NCBI GenBank assembly: GCA_950075905.1
Contig: CATMVR010000214.1
Span: forward strand, 1 to 7,904
From: an uncultured Persicitalea sp.
Lineage (GTDB): Bacteria; Bacteroidota; Bacteroidia; Cytophagales; Spirosomataceae
Length of the DNA: 7,904 bases
Direction: 5' to 3'
Translations under genes and position numbers: made by a program
Part shown: positions 1 through 6,528 of the stretch, piece by piece
Layout of the letters: each line of letters opens with the position of its first letter
Numbering within the stretch: the stretch's first letter is position 1
Notes under the pieces: model-generated
Told to the model about the DNA's origin: nothing
The model's database searches: none
Seen by the model: the letters and a program-made list of their open reading frames with translations, nothing else

Positions 1-2758
1 CCTGAATACTTTGGGCCACGATATCCAGAATGCCGGTCGTCTTTTCGGCCCAGTCTTTCAGGCGCTCGTTGTTATGCTCCTTGTCGCCCATCAACTTTTT
101 GGACAGGTAGTCCATGAACGTATTGTGGTCGCCGTTCATGGCCGCTTTCAGGGCACCAAAGAAGCTATCGTTATTGGCCTTGCGCTCTTCCAGGGTTTTG
201 CGCTCCACCTCCTTTTTGTCGGCCTGGTGGTTGGCGTTGGCCACGGCTTTTTCGGCCAGCATCTTATCGTCGATGGCTTTGGAGGTAGCGGCGTAGTCGG
301 CATCGATCTGCTTCTTTTTCTCCGCATCGTCGCCGGCCAGTTTTTTCAGCTGCTCCGAGGTCTCGTATGCTTTCTGACGCTCCTTGGCGGCCACTTCCTC
401 AATGCGCTGGATCTCGTGCTGGCGTTCCAGCTCGATGAGTTGGAGTTTGAGGGCCTGGCGCTCGGAGATGTTTAGCTTTTCGTTGGCCAGCTTGCTTTCC
501 AGAATCGACTTGGTGGTCTGGTACTCGCGGTTCTGGCGTTCGGTACGTTGCTGGTCTTCCAGCTTCTGCACTTCATCCATCCGCTTTTTCTCTTCGGCCA
601 GGTGCTTATCGCGGTACTCCTTTTCGATCTTCTCGGTTTTCTGGCGATAATCTTCCCGCAGGGCTATTTCGTACTCGGTCTTCACCAGGTCGTCGGCCTT
701 GGATTTGGTATTGGAAGCCAGCTTTTCGTTCAGCTCAAAGGTCAGCTGAGCCAGCTTGCGGGTCTTCTCATCGGCAATGCCATCGATGTGCATTTTCTCG
801 ATGGCCCTATTGGCTGTTTCGTTGGCCCGCAGGCGTTCTTCCTCAATCCGCTGCGCCTTCTCTTTTTCGCGTAGCTCTTCATTTTTCCGCTTTTCGGCTT
901 CGCGCGATTCCTTCTCCGAGAGGGTCTTTTTGTGGGTGGTGGTGGCATTGCCGGCAATTGCGGTGTCAGTGGTATGCTCCTCCTTTGCCCGGGCGTCGCC
1001 CTGCTTACGGGCCAGGTCGGCCTGGGCCTTTACGGCCGGCGCTTCAATTTCTTTGAATTGATCGACGAAGGTGGACTTTAGTCCCTGCTTGATTTTCTCG
1101 AAGCTGTTGGTGGCATTGTTTTTCAGCTGCTCGAAGGTGATCTTACCATCCAGGAATAGCAAGCTGTCGATGACCAGTTTCAGGATAGCGGCCAGGCTTG
1201 CGGCTACGGCCACTACCGAACCGATCACTACGGTCAGCACCTGCATCATGGTTTTGGTGTTGGCAGCGCCTTCGTCGATGCCCAGGAAAGCCAGGATCAG
1301 CTTGCCGATGCTTTTCCAGAGGTCTACAAATACGCTGAACAGCATACCCATCACGTCGAGCAAAGGCGTGGCCCCGCTGATCACTTCCCCGATGTAGGTG
1401 GAGAACTCAATGAAGCCGTCGATGATCTTCATCAGGTAAGGACCAAGCTTCTCCCCAAGCGATACGCCCAGGTTGGCCATAGTGGCCGACATCTGCGCTT
1501 GCTTGAATTCAAGGCTTTCGCTGTTGGTAGCCGCCATTTTGTAAGCCGCATCGGTGCCGGTGAGCGAGGTGGTAAACTCCTGCACCTGGTCACGGTGGGT
1601 CATGAGGTGCTGGGCAGCCACGACGTTTTCGGTACCAAACATCTTGGCCAGCTCGGCCGTAGTCATGTTTTTCTTGGCCAGGTTGTCCAACGATTTTTCC
1701 AAACCGACAATCTGCGGATTCAAATCGTCGGTAGAGCTCATCAGCTTAATGAGCATATTCCGGAACATAGTACCCGCCTGCTCGCCCTTGATGTTGATGG
1801 TAGAGAGCGACTGCAGCGCGCCATTGGTTTGCTCGAAACTGACATTGGCGGCATTGGCCACAGTACCCGAGGCCTTCAAAGCGCCGGTCATATCCACGAT
1901 TTCGGCTGAGCCAACCTGCGCGCCGGCGGCGATGGCATTGATGAAGCGGCCGGCATCTGACGCCGGGGCGTTAAACTGGTTGAGAGCGCCGGCCATCAGC
2001 TCGGTAGCGGGGGCCAATTCGATCTTACCCGCCTGGCTCAGGATCATGGCCTCCTTCGTCACAGCCGCCAGGGCGGCGGCATTGTCGGTCAGGTCCGACT
2101 TCGCTGAGCCCATCATCTGGTAGGCAGCCAGCATTTCGTCGGCGGTTTTGCCCATCTGCGGGCCCATGTCTTTGGCCTGCTTTTTCAGGTAGTCCAGTTC
2201 CGAGCCGATGATGTTGGTATTGGCCGATAGTTCTTTGGCGGCCGCATCGTACTTTTTGTAGTTCTCCACGGCCGACACCACAAATTCCCGGATCATCTGG
2301 ATGGCTTCGAGCACGATGGTCATGGTGAAGGCTCCCACGATCCATTTCTTCATGTTGGTCCAGGTACCCTGCGATTTGTCGGCTTCTTCGGAAATGCCCC
2401 GAATGTCTTTCCTGACGTTGTTCAGGCGGGTATTGACCTCGCGTAGCTCCTCGGTTTTTTTGATGTATTCATCCGTGCCGGGGGTCATCAGCTTAATTTC
2501 CTTGTTTAGCTGGCGGTGGAAGCCTTCCAGCTGCTTCACGGTCATACCGGCCGTGCCCATGGTTTCGCGCACTTTCCTGATCTCGGCTTCCAGGGCCTTT
2601 ACCTCCTTTTGGGATTCGGTCCACTCCTTGGTGCCGCGTTTGAGGTCAGATTGCGCTTTCCTGACATCTGCCAGTTTTTGTTCCAGCTCCCCCAGCTCGT
2701 TCATGGCGGGTTTGCCATTGACGTTGAGTGTCCAGGTTGAATTTTCGACGAGTTGCAT
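1..2758 (-). CDS. Phage tail tape measure protein, TP901-like (partial, C-terminus beyond window)
   Basis: This is the N-terminal 919 residues of a tape measure protein, which sets tail length, serves as a scaffold for tail-tube assembly and is threaded through the tube. The reading frame is open from the ATG at 2758 to the left edge; codons spot-checked along it contain no stop. Residues about 10-120 are charged and helical. Residues about 185-420 (about nt 1500-2200) look like the TP901 tape-measure core, rich in Ala/Met/Gly, with short patches such as KDMGPQMGKTADEM, and the run GTENVVAAQHLM. Residues about 440-560 are strongly hydrophobic, with segments such as VVIGSVVAVAASLAAILKLV that could insert into a membrane. 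Residues about 565-880 are a long Glu/Lys/Arg/Gln-rich coiled coil. The ATG lies only 10 nt after the T-run of a terminator-like hairpin and has no clear Shine-Dalgarno sequence. Composition is GC-rich like the genes at 6529-7904, unlike the intervening cassette. Family assignment is confident; phage type is not determined. Confidence 0.9.
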   Translation of the reverse strand, partial: MQLVENSTWTLNVNGKPAMNELGELEQKLADVRKAQSDLKRGTKEWTESQKEVKALEAEIRKVRETMGTAGMTVKQLEGFHRQLNKEIKLMTPGTDEYIKKTEELREVNTRLNNVRKDIRGISEEADKSQGTWTNMKKWIVGAFTMTIVLEAIQMIREFVVSAVENYKKYDAAAKELSANTNIIGSELDYLKKQAKDMGPQMGKTADEMLAAYQMMGSAKSDLTDNAAALAAVTKEAMILSQAGKIELAPATELMAGALNQFNAPASDAGRFINAIAAGAQVGSAEIVDMTGALKASGTVANAANVSFEQTNGALQSLSTINIKGEQAGTMFRNMLIKLMSSTDDLNPQIVGLEKSLDNLAKKNMTTAELAKMFGTENVVAAQHLMTHRDQVQEFTTSLTGTDAAYKMAATNSESLEFKQAQMSATMANLGVSLGEKLGPYLMKIIDGFIEFSTYIGEVISGATPLLDVMGMLFSVFVDLWKSIGKLILAFLGIDEGAANTKTMMQVLTVVIGSVVAVAASLAAILKLVIDSLLFLDGKITFEQLKNNATNSFEKIKQGLKSTFVDQFKEIEAPAVKAQADLARKQGDARAKEEHTTDTAIAGNATTTHKKTLSEKESREAEKRKNEELREKEKAQRIEEERLRANETANRAIEKMHIDGIADEKTRKLAQLTFELNEKLASNTKSKADDLVKTEYEIALREDYRQKTEKIEKEYRDKHLAEEKKRMDEVQKLEDQQRTERQNREYQTTKSILESKLANEKLNISERQALKLQLIELERQHEIQRIEEVAAKERQKAYETSEQLKKLAGDDAEKKKQIDADYAATSKAIDDKMLAEKAVANANHQADKKEVERKTLEERKANNDSFFGALKAAMNGDHNTFMDYLSKKLMGDKEHNNERLKDWAEKTTGILDIVAQSIQ

Positions 2759-2766
2759 GCCTATAC

Positions 2767-2801
2767 AGAAAAAGGTACCCTACGAAATTGCAGGGTACCT
2801 T
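2767..2801 (-). terminator. Probable intrinsic terminator at the end of the cassette
   Basis: A perfect 10-bp stem is formed by AAGGTACCCT (2772-2781) and AGGGTACCTT (2792-2801), with a 10-nt loop. Read on the minus strand, the hairpin is followed by a run of five T (2769-2773, two of them in the stem), then C and T. No T-run exists on the plus-strand side, so orientation is clear. It would stop transcripts leaving the 378-aa gene. It sits only 10 nt before the tape measure ATG, so that gene would depend on read-through or antitermination. Alternatively, the hairpin may control tape measure translation. Confidence 0.7.
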
Positions 2802-2841
2802 CGGCTTTGAGTAGGACGGGAATTTTCGGGAGAGCTACTGA

Positions 2842-2860
2842 GGCCTATGAAACACAGGCC
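2842..2860 (-). other. Small GC-rich hairpin downstream of the 378-aa gene
   Basis: On the minus strand this reads as an 8-bp stem with one G-T wobble (GGCCTGTG pairing with CATAGGCC) around a TTT loop. It begins 21 nt beyond the stop codon of the 378-aa gene. No T-run follows, so it is not an intrinsic terminator by itself. It could protect the 3' end of the cassette mRNA from exonucleases, or have no function. Confidence 0.35.
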
Positions 2861-2881
2861 ACGGATTAAGATATATATTCA

Positions 2882-4018
2882 TCAGTCTTCATAATTTTTC
2901 TTCTCATCAATAGATATGATAACATTTTCTTTTAACTCATTTTCATTCTCAACATATTCAAATACAATTTTATCTTCATATGTTGGCTGTACTTTCAAAT
3001 AAATTGTACCTGATGTATCAAAATCCCTTGCTAATAGCTTCCATTCAATAGGAATAATATATTCTCGACATTCTGGAATTATGTGAAGTTCAAAGTATCT
3101 ATTACTTTTTTGGATTAATGGTTCATTATCTAATGGCACATATTGTATAAAATTATTTTCGACATATATCCTACTGTGTTTTACTTTTTTAAGATCAACC
3201 ATGCCCATGGGTCCGTCACCTAGAAAATCAATAATTTCTTTATGCTTGCCTGTTACATTAAAAGTTACATGCCAATCTTCAATAACAGTTGAGCCAGTAT
3301 TTGCCATAATGACTTGAAATGTGCATATAGATTCGTTTATATTTTTTTTAAATATACTAAATTCAGATTGAATTGAAGGTATTTTAGAATTAGCAAAAAA
3401 AGCTGGATCGAAATATGGAGGCAAGTTTGTGTTTATTGGCTTTTCAATAACAGGTTCCTTTACTTTGTACTTTTTTATTGTCCTTATACATATGGGTTTT
3501 ATTAAAAATTCTGTTTGAAATTCATTTAAGTATACATCAAAGCTAAACTTTATCCTATGTGCTTTATTTCCTACCCAAAAGTTATATGTGTCCTGATTTT
3601 CATCTATTAGATCTGCTATATCCTCCCAACAGTATAAAAGTATTTCAAAATTCCCACTCTGCCTGCTTTCTAAATCCTTAATTCTTACAAACTCTTCAAT
3701 TTCTGAATCCTTATTCATTGTTGTTGCTATGATGAATACATCAAGATTTGGTAAAAAAGTACTCGCCTTTTTAATTTCAGTTTTAATTTCAGATTTGGTT
3801 AGTCGAGCATTTGAGTAATCATCTTTGCCTTTACACTGAATTCCCCAATAGTTTAATTCTCCTTTTGGAATTCCATAAACATCTACTCCTGCTTGTGGCT
3901 GTCCATTTCTTCCATTTTTTTTTATTTTCATCGGGATACCCCATATCTCACCGAATAATTTCTTGCAAAGATGCTCGAAGTCTTGCCAATTTTCTGGTTT
4001 TTGTATTGTTTTTTTCAT
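2882..4018 (-). CDS. Mrr-like PD-(D/E)XK nuclease-domain protein with a beta-rich C-terminal half
   Basis: The N-terminal 140 residues resemble the Mrr-like restriction endonuclease fold found at the start of many bacterial defence proteins. An aromatic/acidic helix (WQDFEHL, E15) is followed by NGRNGQ, QAGVDVYG (catalytic D46) and WGIQCKGK (Q61, K63). This is the D...(E/Q)-x-K metal-binding signature, with Gln in the variable position as in Mrr-type enzymes. A predicted strand IIATT (96-100) and a helix then follow, as expected. Inferred activity is cleavage of DNA. Residues about 200-360 are rich in alternating hydrophobic strands (for example ICTFQVIMANTG and WHVTFNV) and may form an Ig-like beta-sandwich; I do not recognise this part, and it may sense or bind a target. 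No HTH, NTPase or membrane segment is seen. The gene is much more AT-rich than all its neighbours and holds A-runs of nine and eight. It is last in the cassette, 53 bp after the DUF262-HNH gene. The nuclease fold is fairly sure; the biological role is inferred. Confidence 0.8.
   Translation of the reverse strand: MKKTIQKPENWQDFEHLCKKLFGEIWGIPMKIKKNGRNGQPQAGVDVYGIPKGELNYWGIQCKGKDDYSNARLTKSEIKTEIKKASTFLPNLDVFIIATTMNKDSEIEEFVRIKDLESRQSGNFEILLYCWEDIADLIDENQDTYNFWVGNKAHRIKFSFDVYLNEFQTEFLIKPICIRTIKKYKVKEPVIEKPINTNLPPYFDPAFFANSKIPSIQSEFSIFKKNINESICTFQVIMANTGSTVIEDWHVTFNVTGKHKEIIDFLGDGPMGMVDLKKVKHSRIYVENNFIQYVPLDNEPLIQKSNRYFELHIIPECREYIIPIEWKLLARDFDTSGTIYLKVQPTYEDKIVFEYVENENELKENVIISIDEKKNYED
3915..3923 (-). 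repeat. A9 homopolymer in the coding strand of the Mrr-like nuclease gene
   Basis: Nine consecutive A on the coding strand span codons about 32-35, immediately before the nuclease core residues. A one-base slip would truncate the protein before D46. Such tracts can cause polymerase slippage or reversible on/off variation, but they also arise by chance in AT-rich genes. Confidence 0.4.
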
Positions 4019-4071
4019 AAGATTGGAGCCATTTCACATGCTTTAATTCAAGGTTTTAGACAAGAAAAATC

Positions 4072-5235
4072 CTATCTATTCCCCTTTGCCCGATTGTGCG
4101 TCTTACACAACATCTGGCAATTTTTTTCGTCGGTAGCTCCGCCTTTGCTCCATGCGGCTACGTGATCGGCATCCATTTCATCGAGCTTCCAGATTTTAGT
4201 TTTGTTGGCGTCGTGGCCGAGGGCACAAAGAGGGCAGTTGGATTCAACTTTCTTTTCAGCTTCGGTTTTTTGCTTGTTGTATACCTTGCGTTTGGTAGAA
4301 TCGTCAAAGACTCTCAGTTCAAGCAACTTGTAATCGACCGAGCCTCCCAGTATGAATTCAAATATTCCCTTCTTTTTTTGAACAAATTCATCCCCATAGA
4401 GGCGCTTTACTTCGGCTGCTATTTTCTTAGGGTCATAGGCTTTCTTGTGGTAGGTTTCGTACAGGCGGCCCCAGTCTAGCCCGCACATTTCTTTTTCAAC
4501 ATCTGTAAAAACCGAAGATGCCCAATCAATCACACTATCGAAGTATCTTTTCAACTCGTTGATGTTGGTGTCGGAGCGGTGGCGGCTCATATAGTCTACA
4601 ATATTGCCCTTGCTGACCCAGTCGAGGGCACATTTCAGAAAGTCCTGCCTATTTACATTGCCCTTAATATAGGCAGCCCGCTTCATGTTGTTGGCGTTCT
4701 GGGAGTTGCTAAACTCTTCTTTGCAAAGTGTCACAAAAGGACCAGAAAAAACTGCGTTATTCATTTCTTGGTCAGTAAGCTCGACACCGGAAATATTGAT
4801 GGTACGAAACCATTCTTTAATCTCTGGTTCTTCTCCTTCACATTCATAAATGAGTAATTTTTTGTCGAGAATTTTTTTTTGCCTTTCTGGTGCTAGACTG
4901 CTGAAATACTGCTCCATGCCGTGCTCATCCTTAACAGCAAATTTGTCCTTAACGTACCGACCAATGCTAGTTATACGTTGTTGGCCATCGAGTACTTCAA
5001 GGTGTCCATTTTCAAGCTTATTAAAGTAAATCAAGCCCAAGGGAAAGCCTTTAAGGATGGATTGTATTACAGCTACATCCTTTTTGCCATCGGCGTAGAT
5101 ATAGTTGCGCTGGTACTCGGGCTGAATGGTAAGCCGGCCAGCCAGACCAAAGAGGCCTTTACCTTCCAATTCGTTGTAGACAAAGCCTTCGCAAATTTCT
5201 TCAACGGTAATTTCGGTTTTGAGGGTGGTTTCCAT
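4072..5235 (-). CDS. DUF262 (ParB-like) protein with C-terminal HNH nuclease domain
   Basis: The N-terminal half is a DUF262 domain: IQPEYQRNY at 37-45, the GFPLGLIYF segment at 63-71 and the hallmark DGQQR at 83-87. In the related GmrS part of the GmrSD type IV restriction enzyme this domain binds and hydrolyses NTPs. The C-terminus (334-387) is a classical zinc-stabilised HNH nuclease: CPLC at 334-337, DADH at 355-358, N372, and CKTHNRAKG at 377-385. The knuckle cysteines, the catalytic His (H358), the central Asn (N372) and the final His-Asn are all present, so the nuclease looks intact. Unlike GmrD, which carries DUF1524, the HNH here is of the McrA/Cas9-like compact type. The middle (about 110-330) is helical and may recognise DNA or regulate activity. 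The ATG overlaps the methyltransferase stop by one base (TAATG), implying coupled expression and a joint restriction-modification or modification-sensing role. An A9 run lies in codons near residue 120. Domain calls are confident; target and NTP use are not shown. Confidence 0.9.
   Translation of the reverse strand: METTLKTEITVEEICEGFVYNELEGKGLFGLAGRLTIQPEYQRNYIYADGKKDVAVIQSILKGFPLGLIYFNKLENGHLEVLDGQQRITSIGRYVKDKFAVKDEHGMEQYFSSLAPERQKKILDKKLLIYECEGEEPEIKEWFRTINISGVELTDQEMNNAVFSGPFVTLCKEEFSNSQNANNMKRAAYIKGNVNRQDFLKCALDWVSKGNIVDYMSRHRSDTNINELKRYFDSVIDWASSVFTDVEKEMCGLDWGRLYETYHKKAYDPKKIAAEVKRLYGDEFVQKKKGIFEFILGGSVDYKLLELRVFDDSTKRKVYNKQKTEAEKKVESNCPLCALGHDANKTKIWKLDEMDADHVAAWSKGGATDEKNCQMLCKTHNRAKGNR
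4872..4880 (-). repeat. A9 homopolymer in the DUF262-HNH gene
   Basis: Nine A on the coding strand encode part of a Gln-Lys-Lys-Ile stretch between the DUF262 core and the HNH domain. A frameshift here would remove the HNH nuclease while keeping the DGQQR part. It is listed because the next gene has a tract of the same length; chance is possible. Confidence 0.4.
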
Positions 5236-5237
5236 TA
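5233..5237 (-). promoter_or_regulatory. TAATG stop-start overlap (translational coupling)
   Basis: The TAA stop of the methyltransferase (5237-5235) shares its last A with the ATG of the DUF262-HNH gene (5235-5233). Ribosomes finishing the first gene can restart directly on the second. This fixes the start of the second gene and suggests nuclease production is tied to methyltransferase production. Confidence 0.75.
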
Positions 5238-6401
5238 GGCGGGATTTTTATGTTTGATAAGAATACGTTGATAAACTTTTTCATAAATACCTTCCCTGAT
5301 AACTACGCCGCTAGCATTTAAATCATAGGTTCCTTTCTTGCCAAATTTAGAAACATAGGCTTGTTTGCATTCTTGCGTAGTATAAACTCTGGATTTTAGA
5401 TGGTAAAGATTTTCGTTTTCACACATGCCTACGATCACAAACTGTTCTGGCGAATATTTATCCAGAAAACTGATAGGAACCCCCATAACACCTTCAAAAT
5501 CACTAGGAATGGAGTCGGTAAATGGCACTTCAATGGCATCGTAGTTGTCATATCTATCATAGCGGTCTTTTCCTTTCAATTTTTTATTAAAACGTAGATT
5601 ATCCGCCATTGTCATCAAAGCAAGGGGTTGGTGGCGCCGCCCGTGATCAATAGTTGTAAACCAACAAGAGTTTCCCAGCCTTGTATAGTCTCCTACATAC
5701 CCCATCCGTGCGGCCTTTTGTTTGTCCTTTTCATCCACCTCGGTGCCCTTTGGTACGGCAAACACCATATCGTTCCCATTACCAGTTGCCCCAAGCCACA
5801 TCTTGTTTTCCTTGATCAATGGAAATACCTCCTTGTAAGTTATGGCGTTCATATTACCAATGATCACAAACTGCTTACCACCTTCAATGATCCACCCCAA
5901 AAAATCACGAAAAAGCGAGAAGGGTGGGTTGGTGATGATGATATCGGCTTCATCGCGTAGCTTTTTAACCTCCTTGCTGTTGAAATCGCCATCGCCCTGC
6001 AAGTACTCCCATTCCAGGTCGTTTACGTCAATTATGCCATCACCGGAGCGATCACGGGTAAGGGTGAAAATTTTGCCGTTCTTACGGGATTTTATTTCGT
6101 CAAATTGAGGGGCACTTTCTTCAAACAGCGTGACCTGATAACCAGCTTTGTGTAGCTTACTATCAGCGGCGTAGCTAGTGCTGATGAGTTTTTTGATACC
6201 GAAGCGCTCGAAGTTTTGGGAAAAGTACTTGGTGAAGTTGCTCCACTCGGGGTCGTCGCAGGGTAGGAGGATGGTCTTGTCCCGAAAGACATCAGGGTCG
6301 AAGTCTATGTAGGCGTTGATTTCTTTTTCGATGTCATGGTACTGCGTGTAGAACTCGTCATTTTTTGCGTTTTTTGCTTTGGTAAGGTTACTGTTGGCCA
6401 T
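5235..6401 (-). CDS. EcoRI-family adenine-specific DNA methyltransferase
   Basis: The protein transfers a methyl group from S-adenosylmethionine to the N6 of adenine in DNA. The family is recognised from the N-terminal KNDEFYTQYHDIEKEI (13-28) and the motif-I-like region ILLPCDDPEWSNF (44-56). The catalytic motif IV TNPPF (157-161), which holds the flipped adenine, and the C-terminal VPISFLDKYSPEQFVIVG (308-325) also fit. It is 388 aa, longer than M.EcoRI (326 aa), mostly through insertions and an extended C-terminus, but within what family members show. All expected motifs are present, so it is probably active; the recognition site cannot be read from the sequence. The ATG at 6401 begins a lysine-rich lead into the DEFYT motif and is the natural start. 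It is the first gene of the cassette, 44 bp after a palindrome that may be an operator. It may protect element and host DNA from the coupled nuclease, or act alone as an anti-restriction enzyme. Its G+C is lower than in the flanking tail genes. Confidence 0.92.
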   Translation of the reverse strand: MANSNLTKAKNAKNDEFYTQYHDIEKEINAYIDFDPDVFRDKTILLPCDDPEWSNFTKYFSQNFERFGIKKLISTSYAADSKLHKAGYQVTLFEESAPQFDEIKSRKNGKIFTLTRDRSGDGIIDVNDLEWEYLQGDGDFNSKEVKKLRDEADIIITNPPFSLFRDFLGWIIEGGKQFVIIGNMNAITYKEVFPLIKENKMWLGATGNGNDMVFAVPKGTEVDEKDKQKAARMGYVGDYTRLGNSCWFTTIDHGRRHQPLALMTMADNLRFNKKLKGKDRYDRYDNYDAIEVPFTDSIPSDFEGVMGVPISFLDKYSPEQFVIVGMCENENLYHLKSRVYTTQECKQAYVSKFGKKGTYDLNASGVVIREGIYEKVYQRILIKHKNPA

Positions 6402-6445
6402 GGTTGGATGAACTCGCTTTGAGGGTTTCTGTACTCAGATAAAGG

Positions 6446-6473
6446 TTTTGATTTGTAATGTTTACAATCAAAA
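6446..6473 (-). promoter_or_regulatory. Near-perfect palindrome upstream of the methyltransferase (possible operator)
   Basis: TTTTGATTTGTAA (6446-6458) pairs with TTACAATCAAAA (6462-6473) over 12 bases with one bulged T and a 3-nt centre. It lies 44 bp upstream of the methyltransferase ATG, in the AT-rich 6402-6528 leader, where a promoter is expected. There is no T-run, so it is not a normal terminator. Restriction-modification genes are often controlled through such operators, by the methyltransferase itself or a regulator, but no regulator gene is seen here. I could not locate a convincing promoter box (for example the Bacteroidota TAnnTTTG) in the same stretch. Confidence 0.4.
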
Positions 6474-6528
6474 TGCAATATAAACAGTATTCGGAATTTT
6501 GGAACATCCGCTAACTCAAATTATTGGC

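Larger units (their letters stand above)
2766..6528 (-). other. Cargo (moron-like) cassette: DNA methyltransferase, DUF262-HNH nuclease, Mrr-like nuclease
   Basis: Three genes with no structural role sit between small GC-rich late genes and the tape measure gene, all on the same strand. The block has a non-coding leader of 127 bp holding a palindrome and ends with a terminator-like hairpin, as expected for a self-contained phage cargo cassette. Base composition departs from the flanks. Hand counts in 60-base samples give 36 G+C at 7081-7140 (flank), 32 at 4561-4620 (DUF262-HNH), 23 at 5521-5580 (methyltransferase) and 15 at 2941-3000 (last gene). The methyltransferase and DUF262-HNH genes are translationally coupled; the third follows after 53 bp. 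No integrase, transposase or clear target-site duplication is visible, so how it arrived is unknown. The boundaries given are the intergenic limits, not proven insertion points. Confidence 0.65.

Noticed and set aside
11..874. Several plus-strand open frames in the left part
   Set aside because: They lie opposite the tape measure gene, whose minus-strand frame continues through them. Their products are low-complexity Leu/Phe/Ser-rich proteins typical of the antisense of a charged coiled coil.
2025..2345. Minus-strand open frame of 106 codons inside the tape measure gene
   Set aside because: It is in a shifted frame of a gene with recognised family features. Its product is Gly/Arg/His-rich without motifs, as expected of a GC-rich frame shadow.
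2802..2881. Possible tRNA or small RNA between the tape measure gene and the cassette
   Set aside because: No cloverleaf arms or conserved T-loop sequence can be drawn; only the short hairpin at 2842-2860 is supported.
4866..4881. T-rich run as a possible terminator
   Set aside because: There is no stem beside it and it lies within an intact coding frame.
4096..5238. Plus-strand open frames opposite the DUF262-HNH gene
   Set aside because: The minus strand carries complete DUF262 and HNH motifs over the whole stretch; the plus-strand products show nothing recognisable.
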